Below the pieces are notes generated by a model. That model worked only from the letters and a program-made list of their open reading frames with translations, was not told where the DNA came from and made no database searches. A stretch of DNA of 64,000 nucleotides from Hyalella azteca (taxonomy: Eukaryota; Arthropoda; Malacostraca; Amphipoda; Hyalellidae). Position numbers and translations under genes: made by a program. The DNA lies in the NCBI RefSeq assembly GCF_000764305.2, contig NW_025944962.1, positions 69,515 through 133,514 on the forward strand. Direction: 5' to 3'. Numbering within the stretch: the stretch's first letter is position 1; every line of letters starts with the position of its first letter. Shown here in pieces: positions 13,169 to 24,672 of the stretch.

Positions 13169-13380
13169 TGATTGAATGAGAGATACGTTTCAGGCGAAAA
13201 GAGGAATAAGTGTCTGGCGGAAAAGGCCGGGGGATACATGTCTGATGGAATTGAGTTATTTGTCAAATTCCAACGTTTAATAACATCGCCATTTAATGCA
13301 ATAAAACTCCAACTTATTCCAACAGCTCAACTAAATACACGGTCTCGTGCTGTTATTCACCAGTTTCTGGAAACTAATAA

Positions 13381-13480
13381 TTGAAGAAAATAATAAAATA
13401 AATCTGGGTAAAAATAAAATAAATAAAATAAATAAATCTAAAATAAAATAATAATGAAATAAATCTGGGAAACAACATAA
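13381..13480. repeat. AAATA-type simple repeat
   Basis: A-rich simple sequence (AAATAAAATAAATAAA) with the embedded motif AAATAAATCTGGG occurring twice, which suggests a short duplicated unit. Confidence 0.8.
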
Positions 13481-13577
13481 TTTCTTGTTATCCTTATTCG
13501 GGATGAATCAATTGCGAACAAATAACGAAAATTATATTCTGTAATGACGTGTTGCTGCAAATTTCCCACTACTGTAT

Positions 13578-14084
13578 GTCAGACTACGAAGTTTAAGTAG
13601 GACCGACTCTGACGTCGGTGTTAAATTGAAATATAGCCGTCAGATACTATGCCGATCCCGACTTGCGTCCTGGTTCCTCTCTTATATGATTTTGACTCAG
13701 ACGCCAGGGTGAGTTGCGTGCTATGGTGGTGAAATCTAGCTTGGAATACTTGATGCATGGAATATAGTGATTTTTGTGTATATATGACTTGTCTTGCGTA
13801 GATATTTACTTTCTGTTTTCTGTTGTAGGATCGTGCGTTATTCTCGGATCTCAATGCTCTAGCTCTCTCCTCGCATTTTGCTCTCATCGCACTTTAACTT
13901 CCTCCGCATTTAACTTGTTAGTTCGTTTCATATGCCGCACCTCTGTAAATCATTAGTGTTATTTGTTTATATTTATTTGTCATTTATCTTTAATAAACTT
14001 AAAACGTTTGTTCGAGTAACCATCCGCTCAGTCCAAGCTCTTGCTGATAAAACCAATAGGGAAGTTGCATTCAATTTCCGGTCA
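13578..14084 (+). mobile_element. Possible LTR of a Ty3/gypsy-type retrotransposon
   Basis: The stretch starts TGTCAGACTACG and ends CCGGTCA, fitting a TG...CA LTR. It has TATA-like boxes (TATATGA, 13683 and 13781) and AATAAA near 13991. It is followed directly by TTGGTGGACGTGAC, which resembles the tRNA primer-binding segment after 5' LTRs of mag-like elements. No gag or pol follows and no second LTR is seen, so the remainder would have been lost. The call rests on layout alone. Confidence 0.3.
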
Positions 14085-14384
14085 TTGGTGGACGTGACAA
14101 TAATTTAGGCCATCTGAATTTTGAGTGACGCGATTAATTAGCTATTATTCGAGTTCAGTTCGTCACATATTCTAACCAAACTACCGGAGCTTCGGCATAC
14201 AAAACCATCTCAGACGATAGACGAATCACTACGTATTTATCATTGTAGCACCGGTTAATTCTGGCAGTTATATGGTCAGCATAGCAGAGATGAGGAAAGT
14301 TGGTACGGTCTCTGCACTGCAGCCTGCAATCTGTAACATCAGTGAGGGAACTCGGTGAATTATTTTGCTACATTAAACTTGGAG
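14085..14384. other. Unique spacer
   Basis: No gene seen. If the preceding LTR call is right, this should be internal or flanking sequence, but no gag-like frame is visible. Confidence 0.35.
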
Positions 14385-14706
14385 TGTGTTCACCTGATTG
14401 GCAGGAGATTGTTTAGTGATTGAAAGTTAATTTAATTGATACATGCTTATGTTCTCATTTGATTGATCCGCGATTGTTTAGTGATTTAGTGTTCATATGA
14501 TTGGTGCGAGATTGTTAAGTGATTGTGTGCTCGTTTGATTGATACGTGATTGTTGAGTGATTGAGTGTTCATTTGATTGTTACGTGATTGTTAAGTGATT
14601 GTGCTTTCATTTGATTGATGCGTGATTGTTAAGAGATTGTGTGCTCATTTGATTGATACGTTATTGTTAAGAGATTGTGTGCTCATTTGATTGATACGTG
14701 ATTGTT
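14385..14706. repeat. 38-bp minisatellite
   Basis: About 8 copies of a 38-bp unit containing GTGCTCATTTGATTGATACG and TGATTGTTAAG. The left copies are diverged and the right three nearly identical. Confidence 0.9.
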
Positions 14707-15029
14707 ATGACATTGAAATTGTCAGCTTCTCAAAGCCTAGTTTTTACCGATTTATTCAAAAACTCACAAAAAGTGAGAAGAAAATAACATTAAGCGTTAA
14801 TTAGACTCGTTGTAGTTCTTATTTACTAGTATAGAAGTAGTATGTTAAGTGTTTCAATTGTATATTGCTAAAGTATAGATTATACAGCGCATTGAAAGTT
14901 CCAGTAATAATAGATGATAACCCGTCACAAAAATGGCATGTAAAGTTGATGAAAAGAACCATGTAAATCATCGCTGGCTCATCGGTACTCAGATCCAAAG
15001 TGAGATCGCAGTTTCACTCCTGCACCACA
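14707..15029. other. Unique spacer
   Basis: AT-rich. I see no feature in it. Confidence 0.4.
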
Positions 15030-15170
15030 AACTTCATTCCCACTTAGCGTAGTCCCATTCCCACTTAGCGCAGCTGCACCCCCACGTAACACAGCCCTAT
15101 TCCCACTTAGCGTAGCCCCATTCCTACTTTGCGTAGCCCCATTCCCACTTTGCTCAGCTGCACCCCGCAT
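15030..15170. repeat. 21-bp minisatellite
   Basis: About 6-7 copies of ATTCCCACTTAGCGTAGCCCC with variants CAGCTGCACC and CTTTGCGTAG. The antisense strand reads as an open low-complexity frame, which I consider a by-product. Confidence 0.9.
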
Positions 15171-15429
15171 TGTTTAACAAGATTCCCATGTTGCCAGGCC
15201 GACGTTCCCTGCGAGTCATAAATTCCTGTCTGGAGGTACCGAGTCAAGCTCCAGGAGCGGAAGTGTTGGTAGAGTTGGGATAAATTGGCGGCAGGGACGG
15301 AAGACAAGGACAGAGACTGAGATGAAGGTGAGGGAAGTGGATGAAGAGGTAAAAACATGATAACAGCGGTAAAAGTTGGGATATAATTGATGAAAGGAGT
15401 AGAGAAACAGGGAAAGATTGTCAGGAGCG

Positions 15430-15840
15430 AGTAAACTAAAATTTGGAGGCAGAGAGAACGAGACGCAGAGATGTAGCGAAGCACGGAGACGAAGGATAGA
15501 GACAGAGGGGATAAAGACAAAGAGGTGTAGAGACAAAGAGGTGTAGAGACAGAAAGAGATAGAGAAAGAGAAGGATAGAGACAAAGAAGGATGTAGTCAG
15601 AGAGGAATGGAGACAAAGAGTTAGGGCAAAGAGGCTGAAATGTTCAGAGACACAGAGATAGTGAGTGAAATTCGTTATGAGGCAAGAAGTGTATGAGGCA
15701 AAGAGGCTGAGCTGTAAAGAGGCAATGAGTGTAAGAGGCAGAGAGACTGAGCTGCAAAGAAGCATGGAGTGCAAGAGGCAGAGAAACTGAGATGCATTGA
15801 GGCATGTCGTGTAAGAGGCAGAGAGGCAGAGAGGCAGGCC
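15430..15840. repeat. Purine-rich repeat tract with 40-bp units
   Basis: A strongly strand-asymmetric tract: the plus strand is almost all G and A (GAGACAAAGAGGTGTAGAGA). From about 15680 it settles into 40-bp units (CTGAGCTGTAAAGAGGCAAT plus GAGTGTAAGAGGCAGAGAGA). The minus strand therefore gives long Ser/Leu/Cys-rich open frames (about 15107-15852), which are composition artefacts rather than genes. Confidence 0.88.
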
Positions 15841-16727
15841 CTGCGTTTCCACGTCGGTAAATTGATTTATGAAGGCACAAACGATGGCCCATTTCTGTCA
15901 CTCTTCCATCCCGCGACGAACGAGACGCAGCCATGAACGCGTCGGTATTTCAGGAATGGAATTTAAGATGACGTTGACTGAAGAGAAGCGCTTCAGAAAT
16001 TGAATATTAATTCTATTTTCCGATGATTTTTCTTAATTTGTGCAAAATAAGCTCGAATGATTTGTGTATTAATTGAATTTTGGGGTGATTTTTTAAATTA
16101 ATGTTTAATAAACTCAAATGTTTTGTGCTTCTTGGTTGTGATAAGTAAGATCAATATGAACGAGGTTTATCACTAGTGCAGATCAGACTTTGTTGATTTA
16201 TTTCTGCCCAGAACATTGATAAGTTAGAGCATTTTTCAAGGGAATGTATATATAACGTAACCGTAATAACGAATTTATTATCACCTAAAATTTGTTTGAA
16301 ATACCAGAAACCCATACCAAAAATTTTTTCCAAAATAAAGTTGCAAAAGTTTAAAGTTATATTTAAACAGGGTATTTGATGAAAGATAACGAGATGATTT
16401 ATTGAGAAGATTGTAAAAATCAACAGGTATGTTACAAAATTGTTTTTGAATTATATAGAGAATGCTTGCAAAATTCAGGACAAATTGCTGATGTATGTTT
16501 GAAGAATAAGGAAAATTTGGTGACAAAAAGAAAGAAATTAAATTACAGTAAACTCACTTTTTGTGCACGGTAAAGTAGTTTAAATTAATATTTTTATTGC
16601 GTCATATCATGAAATCTCTATTCATAACTTTGCGCAATATTCCGACATGTTTGCGCAATAAAAAACAAGAAACTCGATGTGAATTACACCATGGAGGCTA
16701 TTATCACCTGTGATGCTAAAAACTTAC
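15841..16727. other. AT-rich non-coding stretch
   Basis: Two overlapping minus-strand frames (16151-16526) of 81-90 codons are Phe/Ile/Asn-rich and unrecognised. I see nothing else. Confidence 0.4.
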
Positions 16728-16935
16728 TGTTGGATTATACCAGTTGAGCATAAAAGTAAAAGATTATACCAGTTGAGTATAGAAGTAAAAGATTATACCA
16801 GTTGAGTATAGAAGTAAAGGATTATACCAGTTGAGCATGAAAGTAAAAGATTATACCAGTTGAGCATGAAAGTAAAAGATTATACCAGTTGAGCATGAAA
16901 GTTAAAGATTATACCAGTTGAGTATACCAGTTTAA
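16728..16935. repeat. 29-bp minisatellite
   Basis: Seven near-identical copies of a 29-bp unit (GATTATACCAGTTGAGCATA plus AAAGTAAAA), with G/A variation at GAGCATG/GAGTATA. Confidence 0.95.
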
Positions 16936-17725
16936 ATCAGTCGCTCTGCCTGTTAAGTTTTCGATGAAATTCGAGTCAAGTCTTCTTCAAAATTCGTTAA
17001 GAACTTACACCTCATAATTTAATATAACTTGAATATATTCCACCTTCATATTCATTATTTAACGTATATTTTAATTAATGAATATACATTATATTTACCT
17101 TGTGTCGGCATACAGGACAAAATCATTTCTATCCAGAACAATACATCCGTAGTTTCCCTCAAGTTGAGGGTTCATTACATGAGGCTAAACGTAACATAAA
17201 CAAACTTTAAATGACTTATGTTTAGAGTGGATATAATGAGAACTATTTAGTCTGCTACATAAAATACCTGTACTGTGAGGATGGTAGTATTTGAGATTAT
17301 GAATAGACGAAGTACGATGTTCATTAGAATTGACTTCGAAGTTTGTTCGAAATTGCAAGTAATTTTACGGACAAAACATTGACAATAGCCCAGGCATTAC
17401 TTTTTGATCTTAGACAATATTACGCCATTTCTGGTAAGAAATCTGGTCTATATATATGCATGATTTGAGATACGTTACGTGATTAAATTGTTAATCAATT
17501 TACAGTATTTGCAGGGGCAATAAATGATTCGTTTATTATGTATCCACAACCTACCCCGGTCTCATAACGCCTCGAGTTAAATAACTCATAATATTTTTCA
17601 ATGACGCAACAAAATCTGCGTCAAAAAGTTTAATGCCGCGCGGCTCCTAAACTTCAGGAATTTCTATCAAAACTTTGAGGATTCGGACGACGCCATGTTT
17701 GTTTCTGGGATGTTTGTCACGAGAA
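16936..17725. other. AT-rich non-coding stretch
   Basis: I see no gene, RNA or element. Confidence 0.4.
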
Positions 17726-18075
17726 GTTAGACGATGTTAGATGTATGTCTGAAGGCGATGTTAGATGTATGTTTGTCAGGCGATGTTAGATGTATGTTTG
17801 TCAGGCGATGTTAGATGTATGTTTGTCAGACGATGTTTGATGTATGTTTGTCAGGCGATGTTAAATGTTTGCTTGTAAGGCGATATTAGATGTATGTTTG
17901 TCAGGTGATGTTAGATGCCTGTTTGTCAGGCGATATTAGATGTATGTTTGTCAGACGATGTTTGATGTATGTTTGTCAGGCGATGTTAGATGCCTGTTTG
18001 TCAGGCGATGTTTGATGTATGTTTGTCAGGCGATGTTTGATGTATGTTTGTCAGGCGATGTTTGATGTATATTTG
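17726..18075. repeat. 25-bp minisatellite
   Basis: About 14 copies of a 25-bp unit (GATGTTAGATGTATGTTTGT plus CAGGC). Variants GATGTTTGATG and GATGCCTG recur at spaced positions, hinting at a multi-copy higher-order unit. Confidence 0.94.
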
Positions 18076-19204
18076 AGACTCCTCTGAGGGAGACGAACAG
18101 AGTGAACACCAAGAGAACCCTTACTCCGAGAGTAGAGAACAACAAGCCAAGGGAAAACAACTCTCAGTCTAAGGAAAAGGAACTCTTAAATAAATGAAGA
18201 GAACATAAAATTCGCGTCATTTAATTGTTAACAAGAAATCAAGTCACACCTATGAGGAGCTTTCTTGAGGTACTATTAACTATTTCCATCTGATATTTTT
18301 AGACTTAAAAGAACATTCGTCTTCCAGCTACAATGTTCTTCTACCAAAATCCAACTCATTATTCAATAATCCAATTGAATAATTGGTTGAATTTTAATGT
18401 ATTTGATTTATTATAATTTCTGATAGAATAAAATTCCTAAAAGTGTTTCGCAAAGTTTCTGACGTTTCCATCTTCATCGGCGGTGAATATTATCCAAACT
18501 GCTTTTAATGAATTTGACGAAATAATCCAGTGATTACAAAACGATACTTGCTTGATTTTTCTTCAAAAACGCATAAAGAATCTACAAAAGTGAAATATTT
18601 TCCCTATCCTTCGCGGTTATTAGCATAACCACGAAGTTGGAATGTTAGAATCTAATGTGGTTCTAATGTTGGATCCCGCAATCGACATATTCTTTTATCG
18701 TTTCCAGCTTCACATAACCTGCTTTTTACGTTACCGTTTGCTGTTTTTGTACCTTTTTAACGTTCGTTTTTACACGTGTAATGTGTATGGTTGCTTTGAA
18801 AAACCGCGGTCGTAAAGAGCGATCTATTCGACGCCCATGCGATCATCTTCAGCAGCGGCCGGCAACAAAATGAAGCTCGAAGGCTTTTTTTATTCAAGGA
18901 AATGGTTGCTCTCGCAAGCTTTTCTGGCTACCCCGTTTTAGATTTTACGACGGCAACGGCAGTAAAAAGAGTAAATTTTGAACTTGACGACGAGTAAAAC
19001 AACGCGTAGTCAGAATTTGCAGAGTGCGCTGGTGGGGTTTAGAGTTATAAACTATAAGTATACTGTATACTTATAATTAAAAAAAGAGTAAAGTGAAAGA
19101 ATTTTTTCTATTTTTTCATTAAAACAATTTTAGAACTATCATCTGCAGATGTATGATCAAAGTCCATCAAAGGAACGCTAGCCAGCCATCTATAAACCAA
19201 TAAT
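18076..19204. other. Non-coding stretch
   Basis: AT-rich, with a GC-richer patch around 18780-18960. I see no recognisable gene. Confidence 0.4.
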
Positions 19205-20060
19205 TCCTCTCATGAGTTGTCCATCGCTCGTTGGTCGTTGACTGACAATGCCAGGCCATGAGTCAGGCCGACACAGTCGAGACGACTGCAGCTTTTTGCG
19301 TGAGATATCGCCGTCGAGACCTCGCTACGGACGACAGGTAACGGTCATGTACGCTGGCACCGGACGCACACATGGCACCGTCCTCTGCAGTAGTCGATGG
19401 TCGGATATTGCGATCTCGATGATGTCGCCTGGCAGACTTTGAAGGTCAGCGGGCGTGATGACCAGGTCCAAAAGTCCGCCCATGTCGTACGTCGGGTTAG
19501 GTCACGTAATTACCCTATGAAAATTTTTAGCTGGTGGCGACCCTGAATTAGGAACCACCTTGGACTCGGACCGAACGTAAATCAGCTTTTCTATGTCCGC
19601 TTTTTGGTCTACATTCCGGTCCCCGAATTAGACAGCTACAAGCGCCTGGTACTTATTCTGTCAACTCTTGCCCTACTCTCAGTACTCTCAGGAGGCCATA
19701 AAGTCGGCCAGGAGGTTCTGACTAGTCGCTGATTGCGATCAATTGGCCAACTGACCCAGAATAACTCTAACGCGAACATAGCAACTCTGGGCGGAGGCTG
19801 AAGCATACCCCGAATTTTGTTAGGGTAACCATGCCAGCGGTGGACAGCAGGTCGTTCAGCTGACGAGCCGATGGGTCGTTTCACGCGATCCAGTGGAACG
19901 TTGAAATCGCCGGTAATAAGGACATGATCGGGGGAAGAGTCACAAATCTGGTGAAGACATCGCTTAATTTGACGAAAAATTCGCGCGCCACAGCAACCGA
20001 TCTGGGACGAAATATTGGGACTGCAACGCCTTTAAACGAGGCGCTGGTGACCCTAGCAGA
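19205..20060 (-). pseudogene. Decayed LINE endonuclease (EEP domain) fragment
   Basis: Read on the minus strand with frameshifts, this gives landmarks of the apurinic-like endonuclease domain of non-LTR retrotransposons, in the right order. They are ITGDFNVPLDR near 19916-19885, then SSAEQLNDLLSTAGMVTL after a shift, then GGLLDLVITPADL near 19480-19440, and AISDHRLLQRTVP near 19410-19380 (GDFN and SDH are the conserved catalytic motifs). CRPDSWP follows near 19260. At least two frameshifts and a stop disrupt it. Neither reverse transcriptase nor a 5' end is attached. GC content is higher than its surroundings, as expected for an inserted coding relic. Confidence 0.7.
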
Positions 20061-20730
20061 ATATTACTGTAAATTTGCAAGTTTTTCTCGAAAAATGCAG
20101 GTATATTCCTGTAATCTTGCTTTGATCGTTCATGTAAGCAAGTTTTCTGGTGTTATCTTCGTCCCTTAGGAAGATCACAAAGGAGATCAGGGAACGAATC
20201 CTATAGCGACTCCGCGGAAAACAGGAAAGCAAGATCATTGCAGTTGATCTCGAGCTTTTGATGTGGAACTCTAAGTTTTTTACCGCATGTAATTATTGCT
20301 CATTTTCTTATTCGTGTAATTCTACCAAAAAGTATTATTATATTTAATAATGAGTATATAATTTTTCAAAGTTGTTAGTATGAAATGTTTTGTTCATTTT
20401 TGCACAATATATAGAACACACAAAGTACCATATAATAGTATATTATCCAGTTAGTATCTAACCCCTTTGAACACTAATTTCAAGAATCAATCAACATGTC
20501 ATGTTTCAAAAATCAATTTAGATCAATTCAACATTTACTCGTTCAATTAAATAATTTCGAATTTAGGTTAAGTTTCTTAGGCTGAATCCAGACACGAGTA
20601 ATTTTATTTAACCTTCTTTTAAACACAAAGCACCACTAAAAAATATAAAGAAACCTCTTGTTCAGAAACTAGTTTATATCATATTTAAAATCGACTTTTC
20701 CCATGGTTGGGGGCGTGTCCAGCCTGAGCC
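20061..20730. other. Non-coding stretch
   Basis: AT-rich unique sequence. I see no gene. Confidence 0.4.
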
Positions 20731-20910
20731 TACACTAAAAGAAATAATAGGATCCTTGTCCACATAGCGATGCAGTGTTGCCCTTTTGTCGTCGTACTGA
20801 CCCAGTTTGGCATTGTAAAATGACGTATCAGTGCTACGTCCTTCTCGTGCTGTGGGTAAGAAAAAGTTTCACCCTTCGGACAGTGTGACACATTCATTTT
20901 TCCGAGTGTA
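20731..20910. mobile_element. MITE-like element, about 176 bp
   Basis: The segment starts CACTAAAAGAAATAAT and ends ATTCATTTTTCCGAGTG, whose reverse complement is CACTCGGAAAAATGAAT. These are imperfect terminal inverted repeats flanked on both sides by TA (20731-20732 and 20909-20910). TA flanks suggest a Tc1/mariner-like non-autonomous element. It has no coding capacity, and only one copy is seen in the window. Confidence 0.45.
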
Positions 20911-21017
20911 GTAGCAGGAGTAGTTGCGCTAGGGGCACAGAACCTAAGTGGTTATTTGTACAGGAATTATTGACACGGGAAATGACAACTATTGATGACA
21001 CATGTAATTATAACAAC

Positions 21018-21168
21018 CTGGGCCTATACTTTCAGAAAAAGTTGAGAGATCGTAAGTTCATCAGCCTATCATTGACGGCCCTTTCAAGCAAAATCCACCA
21101 ATCATAGACAAGAAAATAGAGCGTAAGTACCTACGTTCACTTAGCGAGTTTTGAAAGTATGGCCCCTG
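21018..21168. mobile_element. MITE family A, copy 1 (151 bp)
   Basis: The ends CTGGGCCTATACTTTCA and TGAAAGTATGGCCCCTG form about 17-bp terminal inverted repeats. A second copy of the whole element lies at 36495-36641, with the same interior including AGAGATCGTAAGTTCATCAG and ATAGACAAGAAAATAGAGCG. The CAGGG/CCCTG-like termini resemble hAT MITEs. A target duplication was not clear. Confidence 0.78.
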
Positions 21169-24100
21169 AACCAAGGTTGTTGTAATGAAACATCAATGGC
21201 CTCCAAACTAAAGCGCCTAGATAAACATTAATATATTAATATCAATGGCTTTATAAAATTAATGGCTTGGCCTACGCTTATGATGAGGACAATAAATATT
21301 CCGCCTCTGAGGCATTGTTTAGAAGGGACTAACTGCATTCAATATCATTAAAAAATATAACTAACCAATTAGTACAGGAATCCAGTGCGGTTATTACTAG
21401 ACCATCGTGTACTTTCAGGATCACGAAAAAAGCTATAAGAAGACATGAAGGAAAGGAGACGGGAAAAGAGACGGACACATGCACTATATGATGGAAGTTT
21501 TGTTGCTGACGTAGCGACTTTGTTATGGTGATTCATTTGTTATTTCAAGCCACTAGGTTTCGTTTTTATCTTGATGAAATGAAGTAGTGAATTATCTATG
21601 GTCGGCAGCTACTTTACAGTAGGCGATGGTGACATAGGAGACTTTTCTGTACATCTTCGCTGTTAAATACTTGTTATCTAAACTAGTTACCTGTCGCTTT
21701 AGATGCCATTTCCTCTTTATTAGGAACTACAACAATAGCTTTTTTCAAACTATTTTGGTGTGGCTGGAATCCACATCAATATTTTTCTCGCTCCGCTTCA
21801 TTAAGCCAAAAATTCGCAGATCTCGCTTTTTTCTCCGCATTTAAGTCTGACAGAGACCAACATACCTCGCAAGACACTCTCCGTTTTGACGTTGATAGAA
21901 CTCAATTTTTCATTTCTTCCCTCAGTGTTCTTCTGAGACTTGTACTATCTTTATTAATTTATGTGGTGATTTTAAGACACTATCGTATTTTTTAATTTGC
22001 CTCATAAGCAATAAACGGCTGAGAAGGTGCTTGATAAAGCACAGAAAAAACTTGAGTGGATCAAATGCGGTATTTTTGTCTTCCGAATTCGTCATTATGA
22101 GTCTAGTTAAGAGCAGAACTATCTTGAAGTCGGTCTTTTGAATTTTCCTCTTTTCTTCAGTTGAGATCGTTTCTGGCGAATCTTAGAAGCTCGCGCCGCC
22201 CGAGAATATTTTTTCGAAAAACGTTCCTTTTTTCTTTCGGTTTAATGAAGACAAAGACAGCATGAAGCTCTTTCAGTTTGCAGAAGCTCTCCTGCAGCTC
22301 TCTACGGTCATCCTTGTGGTTGTCCTGCGCTTAAAGTCCACCTAGCGTGGACACCCGGAGAAGAAGAAAGAAGAAGAAGCTCATTCAGTGGCTAATATTG
22401 GTTAATTGCTGTGTATGCAGTAAAATGAACGTCGGTGACGCGTAATGACTCCCTTTCGAATAGAACATGCAGATATAAGTGTTTCTGAAGGCTCTTTTTA
22501 TTGTTTTTGAACCCAAAAGAATTTAGAGTTCACCATGATATTAATTTTTGGTGCTTATATTGACGTCTTCATTAATAAATCCTCGACAGGTCAACCCTAT
22601 GACGGCAGGTCTACCCTCAGTATTTCCAGTTTTAATAATAGAAAACATGAACTCGCTACCATCTAACTGGAAATGCGCATTGTTACACGAGAACAGAGCA
22701 CAGTGTCACAAGGAAACGAGGCAGTCACAGTGTCAGAGAGCAAGCGAAGAGCGAAGGAAAAATGAAGTCAGTCACATTGTCAGGAATCTAAGAAGGAAGG
22801 AAGTCACATCGTCAAAGAGCAAGAGACCAAATCACAAAAACCTCCGAGTAAAAATTGTATACAACTTTACGCGAACGCTAACATGCACACCGAAAGAGAA
22901 CAATGTCATTTCATAACTAGGGTGCAGTGCCTCATATAGTGTAAGAATATGAACGGTTCATGGTAATAGAACAGTAATGCGCAATCAATACGAGAGCAAT
23001 GACGAACCATTGTTAGGGAACAAGGAAGCTATCACAGCCGGGCAAAAATAAACAATACTAGAAGCAGACGCATAATCATAATAAACCAAACAAAATTTCG
23101 TATTGTGAAAAACAAAGAAAAGGCAATTAGGCAAGAAAACTATGATGCTTCATTTAAAGAGAACAGCTTTTCACCACCGCACGGTCTGAATGACGCCGTC
23201 TAGTTCGAGAATATGACTGAACTGTTCACAGTGAACAAGACATTCCAAAGAAATAAGAACATGACACTTTATCGTAGCAATATCTCCGTTGTGTCCTGGT
23301 CGTCTATAGACCCCTTGATCGGGCTGAACCCCGCTCAGAATTCCAAGCACGCGCCTCTAAAGCGATCGGATCGTCCTCTCACCGTCAATAAACTCCCAAG
23401 ATCCACCCGAACATTTTCTTCCTAAATTGAATTCAGTTGAGTTTTGGAGCGCGTATTGTTCTCTACAATAGCGATGTCGGAGCCTGAGCCATGACCGAGA
23501 TCGAGGTAAAGGAGGCTTAATGTCAGCCAGGTGCGATCTTCCATGGTTTCCTGATGGCTCGAATACAATAGATGCTGGAAATATAGGTGCTTTAGATGGT
23601 TTAAATTTAGATATTTTATATTTTAGATGCTTAAGAAATAAGTATTATGAAATGAATCAATATTTGATACTAAAAATGCTTGAAACATAGATGCTCGGAA
23701 AGAAGAGATGCTAACAAGCACATCCGTGTGTTGTTGCATCAAGGAGTATAATGGAGTGCGGTATTTAATCAAAGTCTCGTTATTTGCAGCGTTTTTCTAA
23801 TTAAAAGTTATCAAAGCCTTCTTCAGTTGGGGCAATTATGTTTAGTACAAGTGATTATTTAGCAAACGAACTATAATCATGGCCATACCTGAATGGAATT
23901 TTCTTGCTGTAACGAATAAGATGTGAGGCTTCAGGAAAAGTTTTTCATTTACATAATTGTATGAAACTTATTATGCGATAGAAATAGGTTTCGTGTTGGG
24001 GTAATGTTTTGTATTCAACTTCATTAACAGCGACGAAATATTCAACGATGCTTTTTTGAACGCTCGGCAAAGTAAAACCACTTATGTCGCCACTAGCGCG

Positions 24101-24282
24101 TAATAATAACATATGACTCGGTAGATATAAAATATATATGTACATGGATAAATAGGTACCGCTATATTAGGACACGGTGGTAGAAACAATATACCATTTG
24201 TCTTTGTTTCATCCTTGAAAAAGATCCGATTTACGCTACATACTCTGTATAGGGTGTAGAATTGATGTACGCCATTAATATG
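21169..24282. other. Long non-coding stretch
   Basis: No recognisable gene. A (GAA)n run sits at 22358-22379 after GTCCACCTAGCGTGGACACC, which may be the tail of an old LINE but has no coding support. Around 22697-22825 a CACAGTGTCA-containing motif recurs about four times at uneven spacing. The open frames at 22548-22916 and 23213-23425 are unrecognised. Confidence 0.4.
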
Positions 24283-24672
24283 NNNNNNNNNNNNNNNNNN
24301 NNNNNNNNNNNNNNNNNNNNNNNNNNNNNNNNNNNNNNNNNNNNNNNNNNNNNNNNNNNNNNNNNNNNNNNNNNNNNNNNNNNNNNNNNNNNNNNNNNNN
24401 NNNNNNNNNNNNNNNNNNNNNNNNNNNNNNNNNNNNNNNNNNNNNNNNNNNNNNNNNNNNNNNNNNNNNNNNNNNNNNNNNNNNNNNNNNNNNNNNNNNN
24501 NNNNNNNNNNNNNNNNNNNNNNNNNNNNNNNNNNNNNNNNNNNNNNNNNNNNNNNNNNNNNNNNNNNNNNNNNNNNNNNNNNNNNNNNNNNNNNNNNNNN
24601 NNNNNNNNNNNNNNNNNNNNNNNNNNNNNNNNNNNNNNNNNNNNNNNNNNNNNNNNNNNNNNNNNNNNNNNN
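24283..24672. other. Assembly gap (390 N)
   Basis: An unbroken run of N. Frames spanning it are meaningless. Confidence 1.

Noticed and set aside
15107..15934. Several Ser/Leu-rich minus-strand frames that look like membrane proteins
   Set aside because: Caused by the purine-rich tract and 40-bp repeats. Overlapping frames all look alike and none has a domain.
16728..18075. CRISPR-like regular arrays
   Set aside because: Repeats are directly abutting with no unique spacers. This is eukaryotic minisatellite DNA.
22320..22380. LINE 3' tail with (GAA)n
   Set aside because: Only a short simple repeat after a small inverted repeat (GTCCACCTAGCGTGGAC). No coding sequence upstream supports it.
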